A stretch of 64,000 bases of DNA from Cohnella pontilimi (GCF_005049045.1 NZ_SUPK01000007.1:212668-276667); one strand, 5' to 3'. Numbered from the stretch's first letter, positions 53,146 to 60,435 are shown. Numbers and translations: made by a program. The notes: a model not told the origin generated them from the sequence alone.

Positions 53146-53188
53146 TGTGATCAATATCACAGACTGGGCCGGTTCAAAAGGGTACATT
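53146..53188 (+). promoter_or_regulatory. Fnr box and promoter of the universal stress protein gene
   Basis: TGTGATCAATATCACA (53146-53161) is a perfect TGTGA-N6-TCACA site. TACATT (53183-53188) follows after 21 nt, so the box would centre near -41.5, the class II activator position. Confidence 0.85.
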
Positions 53189-53217
53189 ACAAGTATCAAA
53201 GAAACGGAGGGGTTAGG

Positions 53218-53646
53218 ATGTATCAACACATTTTGGCTGCATACGACGGATCGGAGGCATCCCGGAAAGCTTTGCAACAGGCAGTTGCGATCGCGAAAGG
53301 CGCGCCGGGCACAAAACTAACGGTTGTCCACGCCCTTTATCAGCCTACGTACGCTTTCGGAGAGTTCGGTTTTATCCCGCCGGAGGACTATGACAGGAGA
53401 GTAAAGGAATATGAGGCCAAGCTGCTGGATGAAGCGAAAGATCAAGCGGCTTCCCTGTCGAATGTCGATTTTGCGGTCTTGACAGGTTACCCGGCTTCCG
53501 CGATTTTGGAATATGCCAAACAAAACAACTGTGATCTGATCGTAATGGGCAGCAGAGGGCTGGGAGCCGTCAGGGAGTGGATGCTCGGAAGCGTCAGCCA
53601 TTATGTTGTCCAACGGGCGCAAATTCCCGTGTTAATCGTGAAGTAA
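53218..53646 (+). CDS. Universal stress protein A family
   Basis: A 142-residue UspA-fold protein that binds ATP and helps survival under starvation or oxygen limitation. N-terminal ILAAYDGSEASRKALQQAVAIA; the ATP-binding block is VMGSRGLGAVREWMLGSVSHYVVQRAQIPVLIV, with the G-2x-G-9x-G-(S/T) pattern. GGAGGGGTTAGG precedes the ATG at 53218. The perfect Fnr box upstream implies induction at low oxygen. Confidence 0.92.
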   Translation: MYQHILAAYDGSEASRKALQQAVAIAKGAPGTKLTVVHALYQPTYAFGEFGFIPPEDYDRRVKEYEAKLLDEAKDQAASLSNVDFAVLTGYPASAILEYAKQNNCDLIVMGSRGLGAVREWMLGSVSHYVVQRAQIPVLIVK

Positions 53647-53700
53647 TCAAGCGAAGTCCGGACGAGTTTTCATGAATTCAAAGCCTGTTTGCGCGGAAGG

Positions 53701-53728
53701 AAAGCCCTTCGCGCAGCCGGGCTTTTTT
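53701..53728 (+). terminator. Terminator of the universal stress protein gene
   Basis: AAAGCCC pairs with GGGCTTT, followed by a T-run. Confidence 0.8.
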
Positions 53729-53748
53729 CAACTATCGATTAATGGAAC

Positions 53749-53789
53749 TGTGACGCATCTCACAGCCGGCGGCGCAAGCAGCGTATAAA
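53749..53789 (+). promoter_or_regulatory. Fnr box and promoter of the hibernation factor operon
   Basis: TGTGACGCATCTCACA (53749-53764) with TATAAA (53784-53789) 19 nt further on. Confidence 0.85.
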
Positions 53790-53823
53790 ATGAAATCAGC
53801 CAAGAGAAAAGGGGATGAGTTCA

Positions 53824-54258
53824 TTGAAAATGATCATTCGCGGTAAAAACGTAGAGGTTACCGAAGCCTTAAAGGAATACGCCGAGCTGAAACTGGGCCG
53901 GTTGAACAAGGCGCCGGTCGAAGAGGCGGAAATACACGTGATCCTGTCTTTACTTGGCCATCAACCGCTTCATAAAGTGGAGGTGACTTTACTCGACGGA
54001 GGTACCGTGATTCGGGCCGAAGAGGTGACAGAGGATATGTATACTTCGATCGATCAAGCCGCCGTTAAATTGAACAGCAAGTTCCGCAGATGGAGAGAGA
54101 AGCTGAGAACCCGGCTGAAGCGGGCGGAATTCAACGATTCGGTGCAGGACTATCAAGAGGAAGAAGCGCCCGAAGAATATTTTCAAGTGGAACGCATCAA
54201 GGGTGTGCCCATCAAACGGAAGTCGTATACCGGCGCCATAACGGTACGTACGGCTTGA
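53824..54258 (+). CDS. hpf: Ribosome hibernation promoting factor, C-terminally truncated
   Basis: The N-terminal ribosome-binding domain (residues 1-110) is intact: MIIRGKNVEVTEALKEYAELKLGRL, then VTLLDGGTVIRAEE and MYTSIDQAAVKLNSKFRRWREKLRTRL. Long HPFs continue with a roughly 55-residue dimerisation domain. Here it begins (YFQVERIKGVPIKRKS), then the frame runs into unrelated residues and stops. The family's true end, TEVVYRRHNGTYGLIRAD, is encoded in the next frame at 54216-54272. So about 25 codons are missing at the join with a frameshift. The product resembles a short HPF, which inactivates 70S ribosomes without pairing them. The TTG at 53824 (9 nt after AAAGGGG) is the likely start. 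Confidence 0.82.
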   Translation: MKMIIRGKNVEVTEALKEYAELKLGRLNKAPVEEAEIHVILSLLGHQPLHKVEVTLLDGGTVIRAEEVTEDMYTSIDQAAVKLNSKFRRWREKLRTRLKRAEFNDSVQDYQEEEAPEEYFQVERIKGVPIKRKSYTGAITVRTA

Positions 54259-54272
54259 TCAGAGCCGATTGA
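54216..54272 (+). pseudogene. Out-of-frame remnant of the HPF dimerisation domain
   Basis: Reads TEVVYRRHNGTYGLIRAD then stop, matching the C-terminal end of long-form HPF (VVYRR-DG-YGLI). It is out of frame with the upstream hpf and lacks its own start. Confidence 0.8.
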
Positions 54273-54297
54273 TCGTAAGTGAGGGAGACTGGGAAAG

Positions 54298-55212
54298 ATG
54301 AAATGTGTCACCATCCATGATTTGGTCGAGCGGTTTTCGTTGGAAGTTCTGGCAGGAAGTGCGCACCTGAATCAAGCGATTACCAAGTCCCGGGTGAATC
54401 GTCCGGGACTTGAATTTGCAGGGTATTTCGAGTTTTTTTCACATGCCCATGTGCAGATCCTGGGGCAAAAAGAGATCAATTATTTACACACTTTAAGCGA
54501 GACAGAGCGGAATAGTCGGATCGGAAACATCGTGAGGTACCATCCGCCTTGTTTTATCGTGACCCGGAATCAGGGCGGGCTGAAATATTTGATCAAATAT
54601 TGTGAGGAAGAGGGGATTCCTCTTCTGCGAACGAAGGAACCGACGTCCAAGTTCATGGAACTGGTCGATGATTATTTGGCGAAACAGCTGGCGCCCGAGA
54701 TGACGATCCACGGCGTTTGCGTCAATGTGTCCGGCATCGGTATTCTTCTTCGCGGGATTTCCGGCGTTGGAAAAAGCGAAACGGCGCACACGCTGATTCG
54801 CAGAGGTCATCGTCTAGTCGCCGATGACGCGGTTGTCTTGAAAAAAATAAGTCCGGACACGATTATAGGCACGCATGACGGAAAAACGAAAGAATTTCTT
54901 GCTCTGCGAAGCATCGGCCTCATCAACGTTTCCCGGCTATATGGGCGCAAGGCTTTTCAGGACGAAACGCCCATCGTTCTGGACATCGAGTTGACAAAGT
55001 GGGAGGACCAGGCGCTCAACAACCAACTGGAGATGGAGCCGATGTTTACCGAATATTTGGACATTCGAATCCCGCATCTTGAAATCCAGCTCCAGCCCGG
55101 AAGAGACGTTGCGGGATTAGTTGAAGCGGCTGCGAACAACTGGTACCTCCGGCAGCAAGGTTACAGTGCGGTGGAAGATTTCATGAAGCGGCTGGAGCAG
55201 CATTCGGAATAA
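54298..55212 (+). CDS. HPr kinase/phosphorylase family protein (probable paralogue)
   Basis: A 304-residue protein. N-terminal domain (1-125), then the catalytic domain with H138 (IHGVCVNV), P-loop GISGVGKS (153-160) and VADDAV (D176/D177). The usual signature (EIRGLGIIN-V) appears in altered form as LRSIGLINVSRLYG. HPr kinase normally phosphorylates HPr Ser46 and controls CcpA. The position behind an Fnr-driven hpf gene is not that of the main Bacillales gene, and the sequence has diverged, so this is probably a second copy with a changed role. Confidence 0.85.
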   Translation: MKCVTIHDLVERFSLEVLAGSAHLNQAITKSRVNRPGLEFAGYFEFFSHAHVQILGQKEINYLHTLSETERNSRIGNIVRYHPPCFIVTRNQGGLKYLIKYCEEEGIPLLRTKEPTSKFMELVDDYLAKQLAPEMTIHGVCVNVSGIGILLRGISGVGKSETAHTLIRRGHRLVADDAVVLKKISPDTIIGTHDGKTKEFLALRSIGLINVSRLYGRKAFQDETPIVLDIELTKWEDQALNNQLEMEPMFTEYLDIRIPHLEIQLQPGRDVAGLVEAAANNWYLRQQGYSAVEDFMKRLEQHSE

Positions 55213-55215
55213 TAA

Positions 55216-55250
55216 AAATGCCCGCAACTCCCAGGAGTTTGCGGGCATTT
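55216..55250. terminator. Bidirectional terminator
   Basis: A 16-bp stem with one bulge (AAATGCCCGCAACTCC with its complement) and A/T flanks separates the convergent HPr-kinase and fnr genes. Confidence 0.9.
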
Positions 55251-55276
55251 CATTGGCGTGAGTCGGCGGATTGCGA

Positions 55277-56035
55277 TCAGATACGGCACACTTCCTTGGG
55301 GCAGGCGGGACAAGACGGGCAGTGGCAAATTTGCTTCAAGGCGTTCAGGCTGAGAATTACAATGCGCCCTTTCCGAATGTCGATTGTGCCTTCATCCCGA
55401 AGGCCGCTCAGCATCCGATTCACACTTTCCCGCGTCGTGCCGATGAAATCGGCGAGCTCCGAGTTCGTCAGCTTCAAGCGGATGCGAATGCCGTCCGGCC
55501 CGGCGACTCCGTACGTGTTGGCGAGTCGGATCAGGGTGGAGGCCAGCGCTCCAGGTTTGCCGAAGAGCAGCAGATCTCGGAATTTGGAATCCGTCACCCG
55601 GTGCATCAAAGCCATCCAGTTCATAAACCGAACCGCGAATTCCCCGTGCCGATACAACAAAATCTCAAGGTCTTTCCACTGGATGACGCCGATATCGGCA
55701 TTTTCCACTACTTCCGCGCTGAAGCTGTGGACCGCCCGCATGCCGTCCTCGGGCTCGCAAAGCAAATCGCCGGCTTGCAGAATGGACAGAATGAAGTCTT
55801 TGCCTTCCTCCGTCGATTTCCGCAGCTTCACTTTGCCCGATTTGATGTAGTAAAGCTTTCCTGTCGGCTCGCCTTCCCAAAACAAGTAGCTGCCCGCTTC
55901 GGCTTGCTTCGGATACATCAGCTCCTGCAGCCGTTCGAATTGTTCTTCCGAGAAAAAGTTATCGATCCCGAGGGGATTGTTCGTCTTCTCCGCCGCTTTG
56001 CCGTTCCGTTCGATCGCTTCCACGCTCATCGCCAT
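55277..56035 (-). CDS. fnr: Fnr-type oxygen-sensing regulator with C-terminal cysteine cluster
   Basis: A 252-residue Crp/Fnr protein: cyclic-nucleotide-fold domain (25-150), dimer helix, and a helix-turn-helix (190-213) with ELADFIGTTRESVNR; the E203-S204-R207 recognition set fits TGTGA half sites. The end carries CHCPSCPACPKEVC (C237, C239, C242, C245, C250). Bacillus subtilis Fnr binds its [4Fe-4S] cluster through C-terminal cysteines, so oxygen sensing is expected here too, although the spacing differs. AAGGAG precedes the ATG. The seven TGTGA-N6-TCACA boxes nearby are its probable targets. Confidence 0.9.
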   Translation of the reverse strand: MAMSVEAIERNGKAAEKTNNPLGIDNFFSEEQFERLQELMYPKQAEAGSYLFWEGEPTGKLYYIKSGKVKLRKSTEEGKDFILSILQAGDLLCEPEDGMRAVHSFSAEVVENADIGVIQWKDLEILLYRHGEFAVRFMNWMALMHRVTDSKFRDLLLFGKPGALASTLIRLANTYGVAGPDGIRIRLKLTNSELADFIGTTRESVNRMLSGLRDEGTIDIRKGRIVILSLNALKQICHCPSCPACPKEVCRI

Positions 56036-56097
56036 GTCCGCCAACTCCTTTTGACCTTATGGGAATAGCATAATCGCTTGAGCTAAAAACCGTTATC

Positions 56098-56207
56098 GGG
56101 GAATTTCCTGAAAACCTCGGCGGGGATTCCCTTATTTTGTTGTGAGAAAAATCACACCGGAGAATAAAATCAGGTAATTCCCGCCGGCTTTTTCAGGGAG
56201 TTCCCTG
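56098..56207. promoter_or_regulatory. Shared control region: four GGGAATTCCC-like palindromes around an Fnr box
   Basis: GGGGAATTTCC (centre near 56104), GGGGATTCCC (126), CAGGTAATTCCCG (177) and CAGGGAGTTCCCTG (200) flank the Fnr box TGTGAGAAAAATCACA (56141-56156). Distances within each pair are about 23 bp. From the candidate -10 elements (TATGCT on the minus strand at 56067-56072; TACACT at 56232-56237) the outer palindromes lie about 44 bp before each start. NreC-type regulator binding is a reasonable guess. Confidence 0.65.
56141..56156. promoter_or_regulatory. Fnr box in the fnr/GAF intergenic region
   Basis: Perfect TGTGA-N6-TCACA. Unlike the other boxes it lies about 90 bp from either candidate start, so it may repress or modulate instead of contacting polymerase directly. 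Confidence 0.8.
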
Positions 56208-56273
56208 ACTGACTTGCCCGCGGTGCGGTTCTACACTAAAAGAACATGATAAGGAAGAAGGGGGGGATCCGGC

Positions 56274-56735
56274 GTGGATGGCGGGAAATCGGCATTTTGG
56301 CTCGAAGTGATGGAGCAGCTGCGGACCGAAATCGACTGCGACTTCTGTTGCGTAGGCCTTGTGGAGGGCGAATCGCGGTCTCTTCATTGGAAGGCGGCCT
56401 CCGGCAACGAAGGCGAACGCTATAGCAGCATATCCGATCGCCCTGGGCGGGGATTGACCGGAACCGTCGTGAAAGTGGGCAGAGCCATGCCGGTCAACTT
56501 CGCGGATCTGATCATGTCCCGAACGCTTCATGAATATCCGATTATGACCGCAGAGAGATTGCGCTCCGCCTATGCGGTTCCGTTGACGGAGGGCGCATCG
56601 GTGATGGGTGTTCTGCTCGCAGGCGACCGTTGGAAGCGCGTGTACCGGCCGGAAGAACGAAACTGCATCAAGCTGGCGGCGGAACGGATATCGCGCAAAT
56701 TCGCAGAAAACTCGTCCGAAGCGGCTTCTTCCTAA
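56274..56735 (+). CDS. GAF-domain protein, NreA-like nitrate sensor
   Basis: A 153-residue single GAF domain, the size of staphylococcal NreA, which binds nitrate and restrains the NreB kinase. Seen: FWLEVMEQLRTEIDCDFCCVGLVEG, then ISDRPGRGLTGTVVKVGRAMPV and YAVPLTEGASVMGVLLAGDRW. It is followed by a NarL-type regulator and a PAS kinase, the same three parts as NreABC but in the order A-C-B. GTG start after AAGGGGGGG. The nitrate role is inferred from context. Confidence 0.75.
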   Translation: MDGGKSAFWLEVMEQLRTEIDCDFCCVGLVEGESRSLHWKAASGNEGERYSSISDRPGRGLTGTVVKVGRAMPVNFADLIMSRTLHEYPIMTAERLRSAYAVPLTEGASVMGVLLAGDRWKRVYRPEERNCIKLAAERISRKFAENSSEAASS

Positions 56736-56791
56736 TCCTTTATGCTAAAATGAAAAAAGGATAGCGGCATGCTTGCGGAGGGAGACGACGG

Positions 56792-57445
56792 ATGGTTCGA
56801 ATTATGGTGGTAGACGATCATGCGGTGGTCCGTTCAGGACTGATCATGCTGCTTGATGGAAAACACGGCATGCAGGTCGTGGGAGAGGCGGCGGACGGCG
56901 ACGAAGCGATCGCCAAAGCGGAAGAGCTTCAGCCGGATGTGGTGCTCATGGATTTGAGCATGCCGCACGGCAAGGACGGATTAACGGCCGCCGGGGAGCT
57001 GAAGAAGCTGCTGCCGGACATCGCCATCTTGATTTTGACGATGCATGATGATGAGGAATATTTGTTCCGCGCCATTCAAGCCGGAGCATCCGGATATATT
57101 TTGAAGAGCGCTCCCCACGATGAACTGTTGACGGCGATCCGTCACATCTCCTCGGGGAACGCCTATTTGCATCCGACAGCGACCAAGCGGCTCATGAGCG
57201 ATTATCTCGAAAAAATGAAAAGCGGCGAACACGCGGGCACTTACGAGTCTTTGTCCGACCGTGAGAAAGAAATTTTGGCCAAGGTGGCGCAAGGTTACTC
57301 CAATAAAGAAATCGCCGAGCAGCTCATTATCAGCGTCAAAACAGTCGAATCCCACAAGAGCAACCTGATGGAGAAGCTGGATTTGAAGACGCGCCCGGAT
57401 CTGGTCAAATTCGCCATGAAAAAGGGGTTGCTGAATTTTGAGTGA
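56792..57445 (+). CDS. NarL/NreC-type response regulator
   Basis: A 217-residue regulator: receiver domain (1-120) with MVVDDHAVVRSGL, phosphoacceptor Asp in VVLMDLSMPHG, and Lys in LKSAP; LuxR-type helix-turn-helix (150-212) with LSDREKEILAKVAQGYSNKEIAEQLIISVKTVESHKSNL. It probably responds to the kinase encoded next, whose start it overlaps by 8 nt, and may bind the GGGAATTCCC-like sites upstream. Confidence 0.9.
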   Translation: MVRIMVVDDHAVVRSGLIMLLDGKHGMQVVGEAADGDEAIAKAEELQPDVVLMDLSMPHGKDGLTAAGELKKLLPDIAILILTMHDDEEYLFRAIQAGASGYILKSAPHDELLTAIRHISSGNAYLHPTATKRLMSDYLEKMKSGEHAGTYESLSDREKEILAKVAQGYSNKEIAEQLIISVKTVESHKSNLMEKLDLKTRPDLVKFAMKKGLLNFE

Positions 57446-58556
57446 CCAAAACGCCAAAGCGCGCTACCCCTCGGAAAATATTGCGTCGAATGTCGATTTG
57501 CTGCTGGAACAATTAGAGCAGCATATTACCGATTCCAGTTTTCGGGAAGCATTGCAGCGTTCGCTGAAACAGCTGGCCGACGTCAAGTTTGCGCTGGATG
57601 AGGCCTCGATTGTGGCGGTGACTGACCACAAAGGGAAGATCCAATATGTGAACGACAAATTTTGCGAAATCTCCAGCTACTCCAGAGAGGAATTGCTCGG
57701 GAAGGATCACCGGGTGGTAAACTCGGGCTATCACGGCAAAGCGTTCATGCGCGAGCTGTGGGAAACGATTTCTTCCGGACAAGTATGGCACGGAGAAATC
57801 AAAAACCGCGCCAAGGATGGCCGGGAATACTGGGTGGACACGACCATCGTTCCCTTCGTGGATGCGGAAGGAAGACCATATCAGTACTTGGCGATCCGCC
57901 ATGAGGTCACGCAGCTCAAGGAGACGGAAGCCCAACTGCAGTCGATGATGGCCCAGCTGATGCAGGTGCAGGAAGAGGAGAGAAGACGATTCTCCCGGGA
58001 TTTGCACGACGGCATCGGACAAAGTCTTTTTGCGCTGAAGATCACTTTGGATCGCATGATCTCGGAGGACGGAGATTCGAAGGGACTTCAGGCGCTCAGC
58101 GGGCAAGTGCAGCAGCTGATGGCGGAAGTGCGGGGCCTCGCTTGGGAGATGCGTCCATCGGTTTTGGACGATTTGGGCGTCGTTCCCGCACTCAGAACCT
58201 ACGTAGAAAGCTATGAGAGCCATTACGGCATACGAGTCCGCTTCGTCAGCGAGCTTCGCAGGAGGCCGAATCTTCTGACGGAGACTGCCATTTACCGGGT
58301 TGTACAAGAGGCGCTGACCAATATCGCCAAATATGCGGGGGTGTCGGAAGCGAGCGTTACGCTTCGTGAGGTGGACTCGTTTGTGAAAGCCGTGATCGAG
58401 GATCGGGGCGTCGGCTTCACGACAGATCAAGCGGGGCGCGGAGTAGGCTTGTTCAGTATGGAAGAACGGGCGAGAGCGGTGTCCGGCCAGCTCCGGATCC
58501 GTTCCGTACCAGGAGAAGGAACGACCGTGACGCTTAGCGTGCCGACAGATCGATGA
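57438..58556 (+). CDS. Cytosolic PAS sensor histidine kinase (HisKA_3), NreB-like
   Basis: A 372-residue kinase without membrane helices. PAS domain at about 45-165 (FALDEASIVAVTDHKGKIQYVNDKFCEI... EYWVDTTIVPFVDAEGR); HisKA_3 with the phosphorylated His in FSRDLHDGIGQSLFAL; ATPase domain with VVQEALTNIAKYA, EDRGVGF and GRGVGLFSMEERA. NreB holds an oxygen-labile Fe-S cluster on four PAS cysteines; here the PAS region has only one Cys (FCEIS), so it must sense something else or another cofactor. TTG start. Confidence 0.88.
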   Translation: MSDQNAKARYPSENIASNVDLLLEQLEQHITDSSFREALQRSLKQLADVKFALDEASIVAVTDHKGKIQYVNDKFCEISSYSREELLGKDHRVVNSGYHGKAFMRELWETISSGQVWHGEIKNRAKDGREYWVDTTIVPFVDAEGRPYQYLAIRHEVTQLKETEAQLQSMMAQLMQVQEEERRRFSRDLHDGIGQSLFALKITLDRMISEDGDSKGLQALSGQVQQLMAEVRGLAWEMRPSVLDDLGVVPALRTYVESYESHYGIRVRFVSELRRRPNLLTETAIYRVVQEALTNIAKYAGVSEASVTLREVDSFVKAVIEDRGVGFTTDQAGRGVGLFSMEERARAVSGQLRIRSVPGEGTTVTLSVPTDR

Positions 58557-58557
58557 T

Positions 58558-58602
58558 AGGAGAGCCGTTCGGGTTTTGTTCCCTGGGCGGTCTTTTTTTG
58601 TG
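58558..58602 (+). terminator. Probable terminator after the kinase gene
   Basis: An imperfect GC-rich hairpin (GCCGTTCGGG with CCCTGGGCGG) is followed by TCTTTTTTTG. Confidence 0.6.
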
Positions 58603-58626
58603 TCCGTTTTATGGATTCTCTGCCAA

Positions 58627-58670
58627 TGTGACGATTGTCACAGTTGACGGAAGACCGGCGCATGTATGAT
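58627..58670 (+). promoter_or_regulatory. Fnr box and promoter of the cupredoxin gene
   Basis: TGTGACGATTGTCACA (58627-58642) with TATGAT (58665-58670) 22 nt further on. Confidence 0.85.
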
Positions 58671-58703
58671 GAATCCGAACCTAAATCAAGGGAGGACACA
58701 AAA

Positions 58704-59087
58704 ATGAAGAAATGGATATTGACGCTCGGTCTGCTGCTGACGGCTGCTTTGGTGATGGCGGGGTGCGGCGGCAAAAAGTCGGAGCCGGCTTCGTCTCCGG
58801 CGGCTAGTCAAGCAGCGGGGGGCGGTAAAACGATAACGGTCGACGCCAAAAACTTCGAGTTCGACCAAAAAGAAATCAAAGTCAAGAAAGGCGAAACGGT
58901 CACGATCACGCTCAAAAACAGCCAAGGCAATCATGGATTGAAAATCGAAGGCTACGATAAGGAAGTCAAGGGAAATGAGTCGGTCACTTTCACGGCCGAT
59001 CAAGCGGGCGAATTCAAATTCGAATGTTCGATCATGTGCGGCGCAGGGCACAAAGACATGGTCGGAACGCTGATCGTGGAAGGTTAA
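58704..59087 (+). CDS. CuA-type cupredoxin lipoprotein
   Basis: A 127-residue lipoprotein with lipobox MAGC (C21), a short linker and a cupredoxin domain (44-127). The C-terminal loop C108-SIM-C112-GAG-H116-KD-M119 together with H77 (GNHGL) matches the binuclear CuA site of cytochrome-oxidase subunit II and N2O reductase. There is no membrane-helix pair as in subunit II, so it is a free, membrane-tethered electron carrier or copper carrier outside the cell. GGGAGG precedes the ATG. Expression should be driven by Fnr. Confidence 0.82.
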   Translation: MKKWILTLGLLLTAALVMAGCGGKKSEPASSPAASQAAGGGKTITVDAKNFEFDQKEIKVKKGETVTITLKNSQGNHGLKIEGYDKEVKGNESVTFTADQAGEFKFECSIMCGAGHKDMVGTLIVEG

Positions 59088-59098
59088 GCAAATGATGC

Positions 59099-59127
59099 AG
59101 CCAATCGGGAAACCGGTTGGCTTTTTC
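59099..59127 (+). terminator. Terminator of the cupredoxin gene
   Basis: AGCCAATCGG pairs with CCGGTTGGCT over GAAA, followed by TTTTCTTTTT. Confidence 0.92.
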
Positions 59128-59172
59128 TTTTTCGATGCAGTACATGTGACTATTGTTTGACAACGCCAAACA

Positions 59173-59215
59173 TGTGATTTTATTCACATAAATGGGCCTC
59201 CCCCCGAGATACACT
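59173..59215 (+). promoter_or_regulatory. Fnr box and promoter of the first hemerythrin-like gene
   Basis: TGTGATTTTATTCACA (59173-59188) with TACACT (59210-59215) 21 nt further on. A partial half-site (CATGTGACTATTG) lies about 25 bp upstream. Confidence 0.85.
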
Positions 59216-59248
59216 GAGGTCATAAAACGAGTGAGGGAGGAATGCGGG

Positions 59249-59746
59249 ATGACAACGCATATCCACGTCGAACCGTCTCGGATGAGCGAATTCGTTTTGC
59301 AAAATGCGCTTGACCGCGCCAAACAAGAGCATGAGCTGCTGAAAGAGGAGCTTCAGGACATTTTCGGACAGGTTTGCGCCATCCGTTCCGGCCAAGACGA
59401 AATACGATTAAACCGGCAGATCGGGCAGTTAAACGACAGCGTTAAACACTTCATGAAGCACTGGGGCGACCATACATCTTGGGAGGATCGCGAGTTCTTT
59501 CCCTATGCAAGCTGGTACTTGGGAACGGAGCCGGACTGCTTCGCATTGATGGAACAAGAATACGAACTGGCCGAGCAGTATATCCGGGCATTTTTGCAGG
59601 AACTCCAGCGCTCTCATATTCCGATTCCCCGCGAGGAAGCCCGCAGAATGGCGTCCTATTTGATCCAAGCTTATGCGGTGCTGAAGAACCGGTTCCGAGA
59701 GGAAGAGGAAGTGATGGAAGAGCTAACCGACCGGTCGAATCGATAA
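59249..59746 (+). CDS. Hemerythrin-like helical protein
   Basis: A 165-residue all-helical protein with parts of the HHE iron-binding pattern: KQEHELLKEEL (helix 1), KHFMKHWGDHTSWEDREFFPYASWY (helices 2-3). The position of the usual third-helix His appears as EQEYELAEQY, so one ligand may be missing. HHE proteins bind oxygen or NO, or repair iron-sulphur centres. The ATG at 59249 follows GGGAGG. An Fnr box upstream indicates low-oxygen induction. Confidence 0.75.
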   Translation: MTTHIHVEPSRMSEFVLQNALDRAKQEHELLKEELQDIFGQVCAIRSGQDEIRLNRQIGQLNDSVKHFMKHWGDHTSWEDREFFPYASWYLGTEPDCFALMEQEYELAEQYIRAFLQELQRSHIPIPREEARRMASYLIQAYAVLKNRFREEEEVMEELTDRSNR

Positions 59747-59776
59747 GATTATTGATTCCCCACTATTCGAAGTTGT

Positions 59777-59819
59777 TGTGATGAACTTCACATCCAGCAA
59801 TTCCAATCTCCTCCATACT
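59777..59819 (+). promoter_or_regulatory. Fnr box and promoter of the doxX operon
   Basis: TGTGATGAACTTCACA (59777-59792) with CATACT (59814-59819) 21 nt further on. This box is the exact left boundary of the sequence repeated at 63478. Confidence 0.85.
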
Positions 59820-60299
59820 GAGGATGTAAGGAAAACAAATCTTAATCCCTGAAGGGAGATGACCATCATGAGATGGTTCAAAGAAAACGTGTGGGCGGCT
59901 GCTGCGATTACGCTGTTGCGGATTTACGTAGGTTGGCAGTGGATAGATGCAGGTTGGCATAAATTGAGCGGCGGCTTTGACGCCGGCGGATTTTTGAAGG
60001 GAGCTGTCGGTAAGCCGGTCGCGGATCACGCCACGAATGCGGTGCTGTTCCCGAACTTCACCTACTTCCTCGAACACTTCGCTTTACCGAATGTGAAGGT
60101 GATTAACGTCATGATTCCGCTTGGCGAATTCTTGATCGGCCTCGGACTCATTCTCGGCGGACTTACGCTGACGGCGGCATTCTTCGGCATGATGCTGAAC
60201 TTCATGTTCCTGATGGCCGGCACCGTAAGCACGAACCCTTGGCTGCTGCTGCTCGGCTTCATCGTCTTCACCGCCGGGGCGAACGCCGGACGGTTCGGG
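59777..60299 (+). repeat. Fnr box plus doxX repeat, copy 1
   Basis: Identical to 63478-64000 except at 60110 and 60299, offset 3701 bp. The match starts exactly at the Fnr box and covers the leader and most of doxX. The copy continues past the window edge. Confidence 0.97.
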
Positions 60300-60407
60300 A
60301 TTGACGCCTACTTGCTTCCGCTGCTTCGCAAAGGCTGGACGAAGCTGACCCGGAAAACCGGTACCGGCAACGGCGGTGCGCTGAACGGCAAAGTCCTGCC
60401 CCACTGA
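59868..60407 (+). CDS. DoxX family membrane protein
   Basis: A 179-residue membrane protein with four predicted helices. Start VWAAAAITLLRIYVGWQWIDAGWHKL is typical of DoxX. In archaea a DoxX-type subunit belongs to a thiosulphate:quinone oxidoreductase, while bacterial members are tied to redox and sulphur stress. The ATG at 59868 lies 9 nt after GGGAG; an ATG at 59859 overlaps that site. A hemerythrin-like gene follows after 28 nt. A near-identical second copy starts at 63569. Confidence 0.88.
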   Translation: MRWFKENVWAAAAITLLRIYVGWQWIDAGWHKLSGGFDAGGFLKGAVGKPVADHATNAVLFPNFTYFLEHFALPNVKVINVMIPLGEFLIGLGLILGGLTLTAAFFGMMLNFMFLMAGTVSTNPWLLLLGFIVFTAGANAGRFGIDAYLLPLLRKGWTKLTRKTGTGNGGALNGKVLPH

Positions 60408-60435
60408 GCGGGCGGTAATGAAGGAGGAACTGTCC

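Noticed and set aside
54090..54272. Separate small gene overlapping the end of hpf
   Set aside because: Only its last 18 codons resemble a protein family, the HPF C-terminus; the upstream part has no likeness and no start signal, so it is a deletion remnant.
53824..54272. Programmed frameshift to make full-length HPF
   Set aside because: About 25 conserved codons are missing at the junction, so shifting frame would not restore the domain; no slippery sequence is seen.
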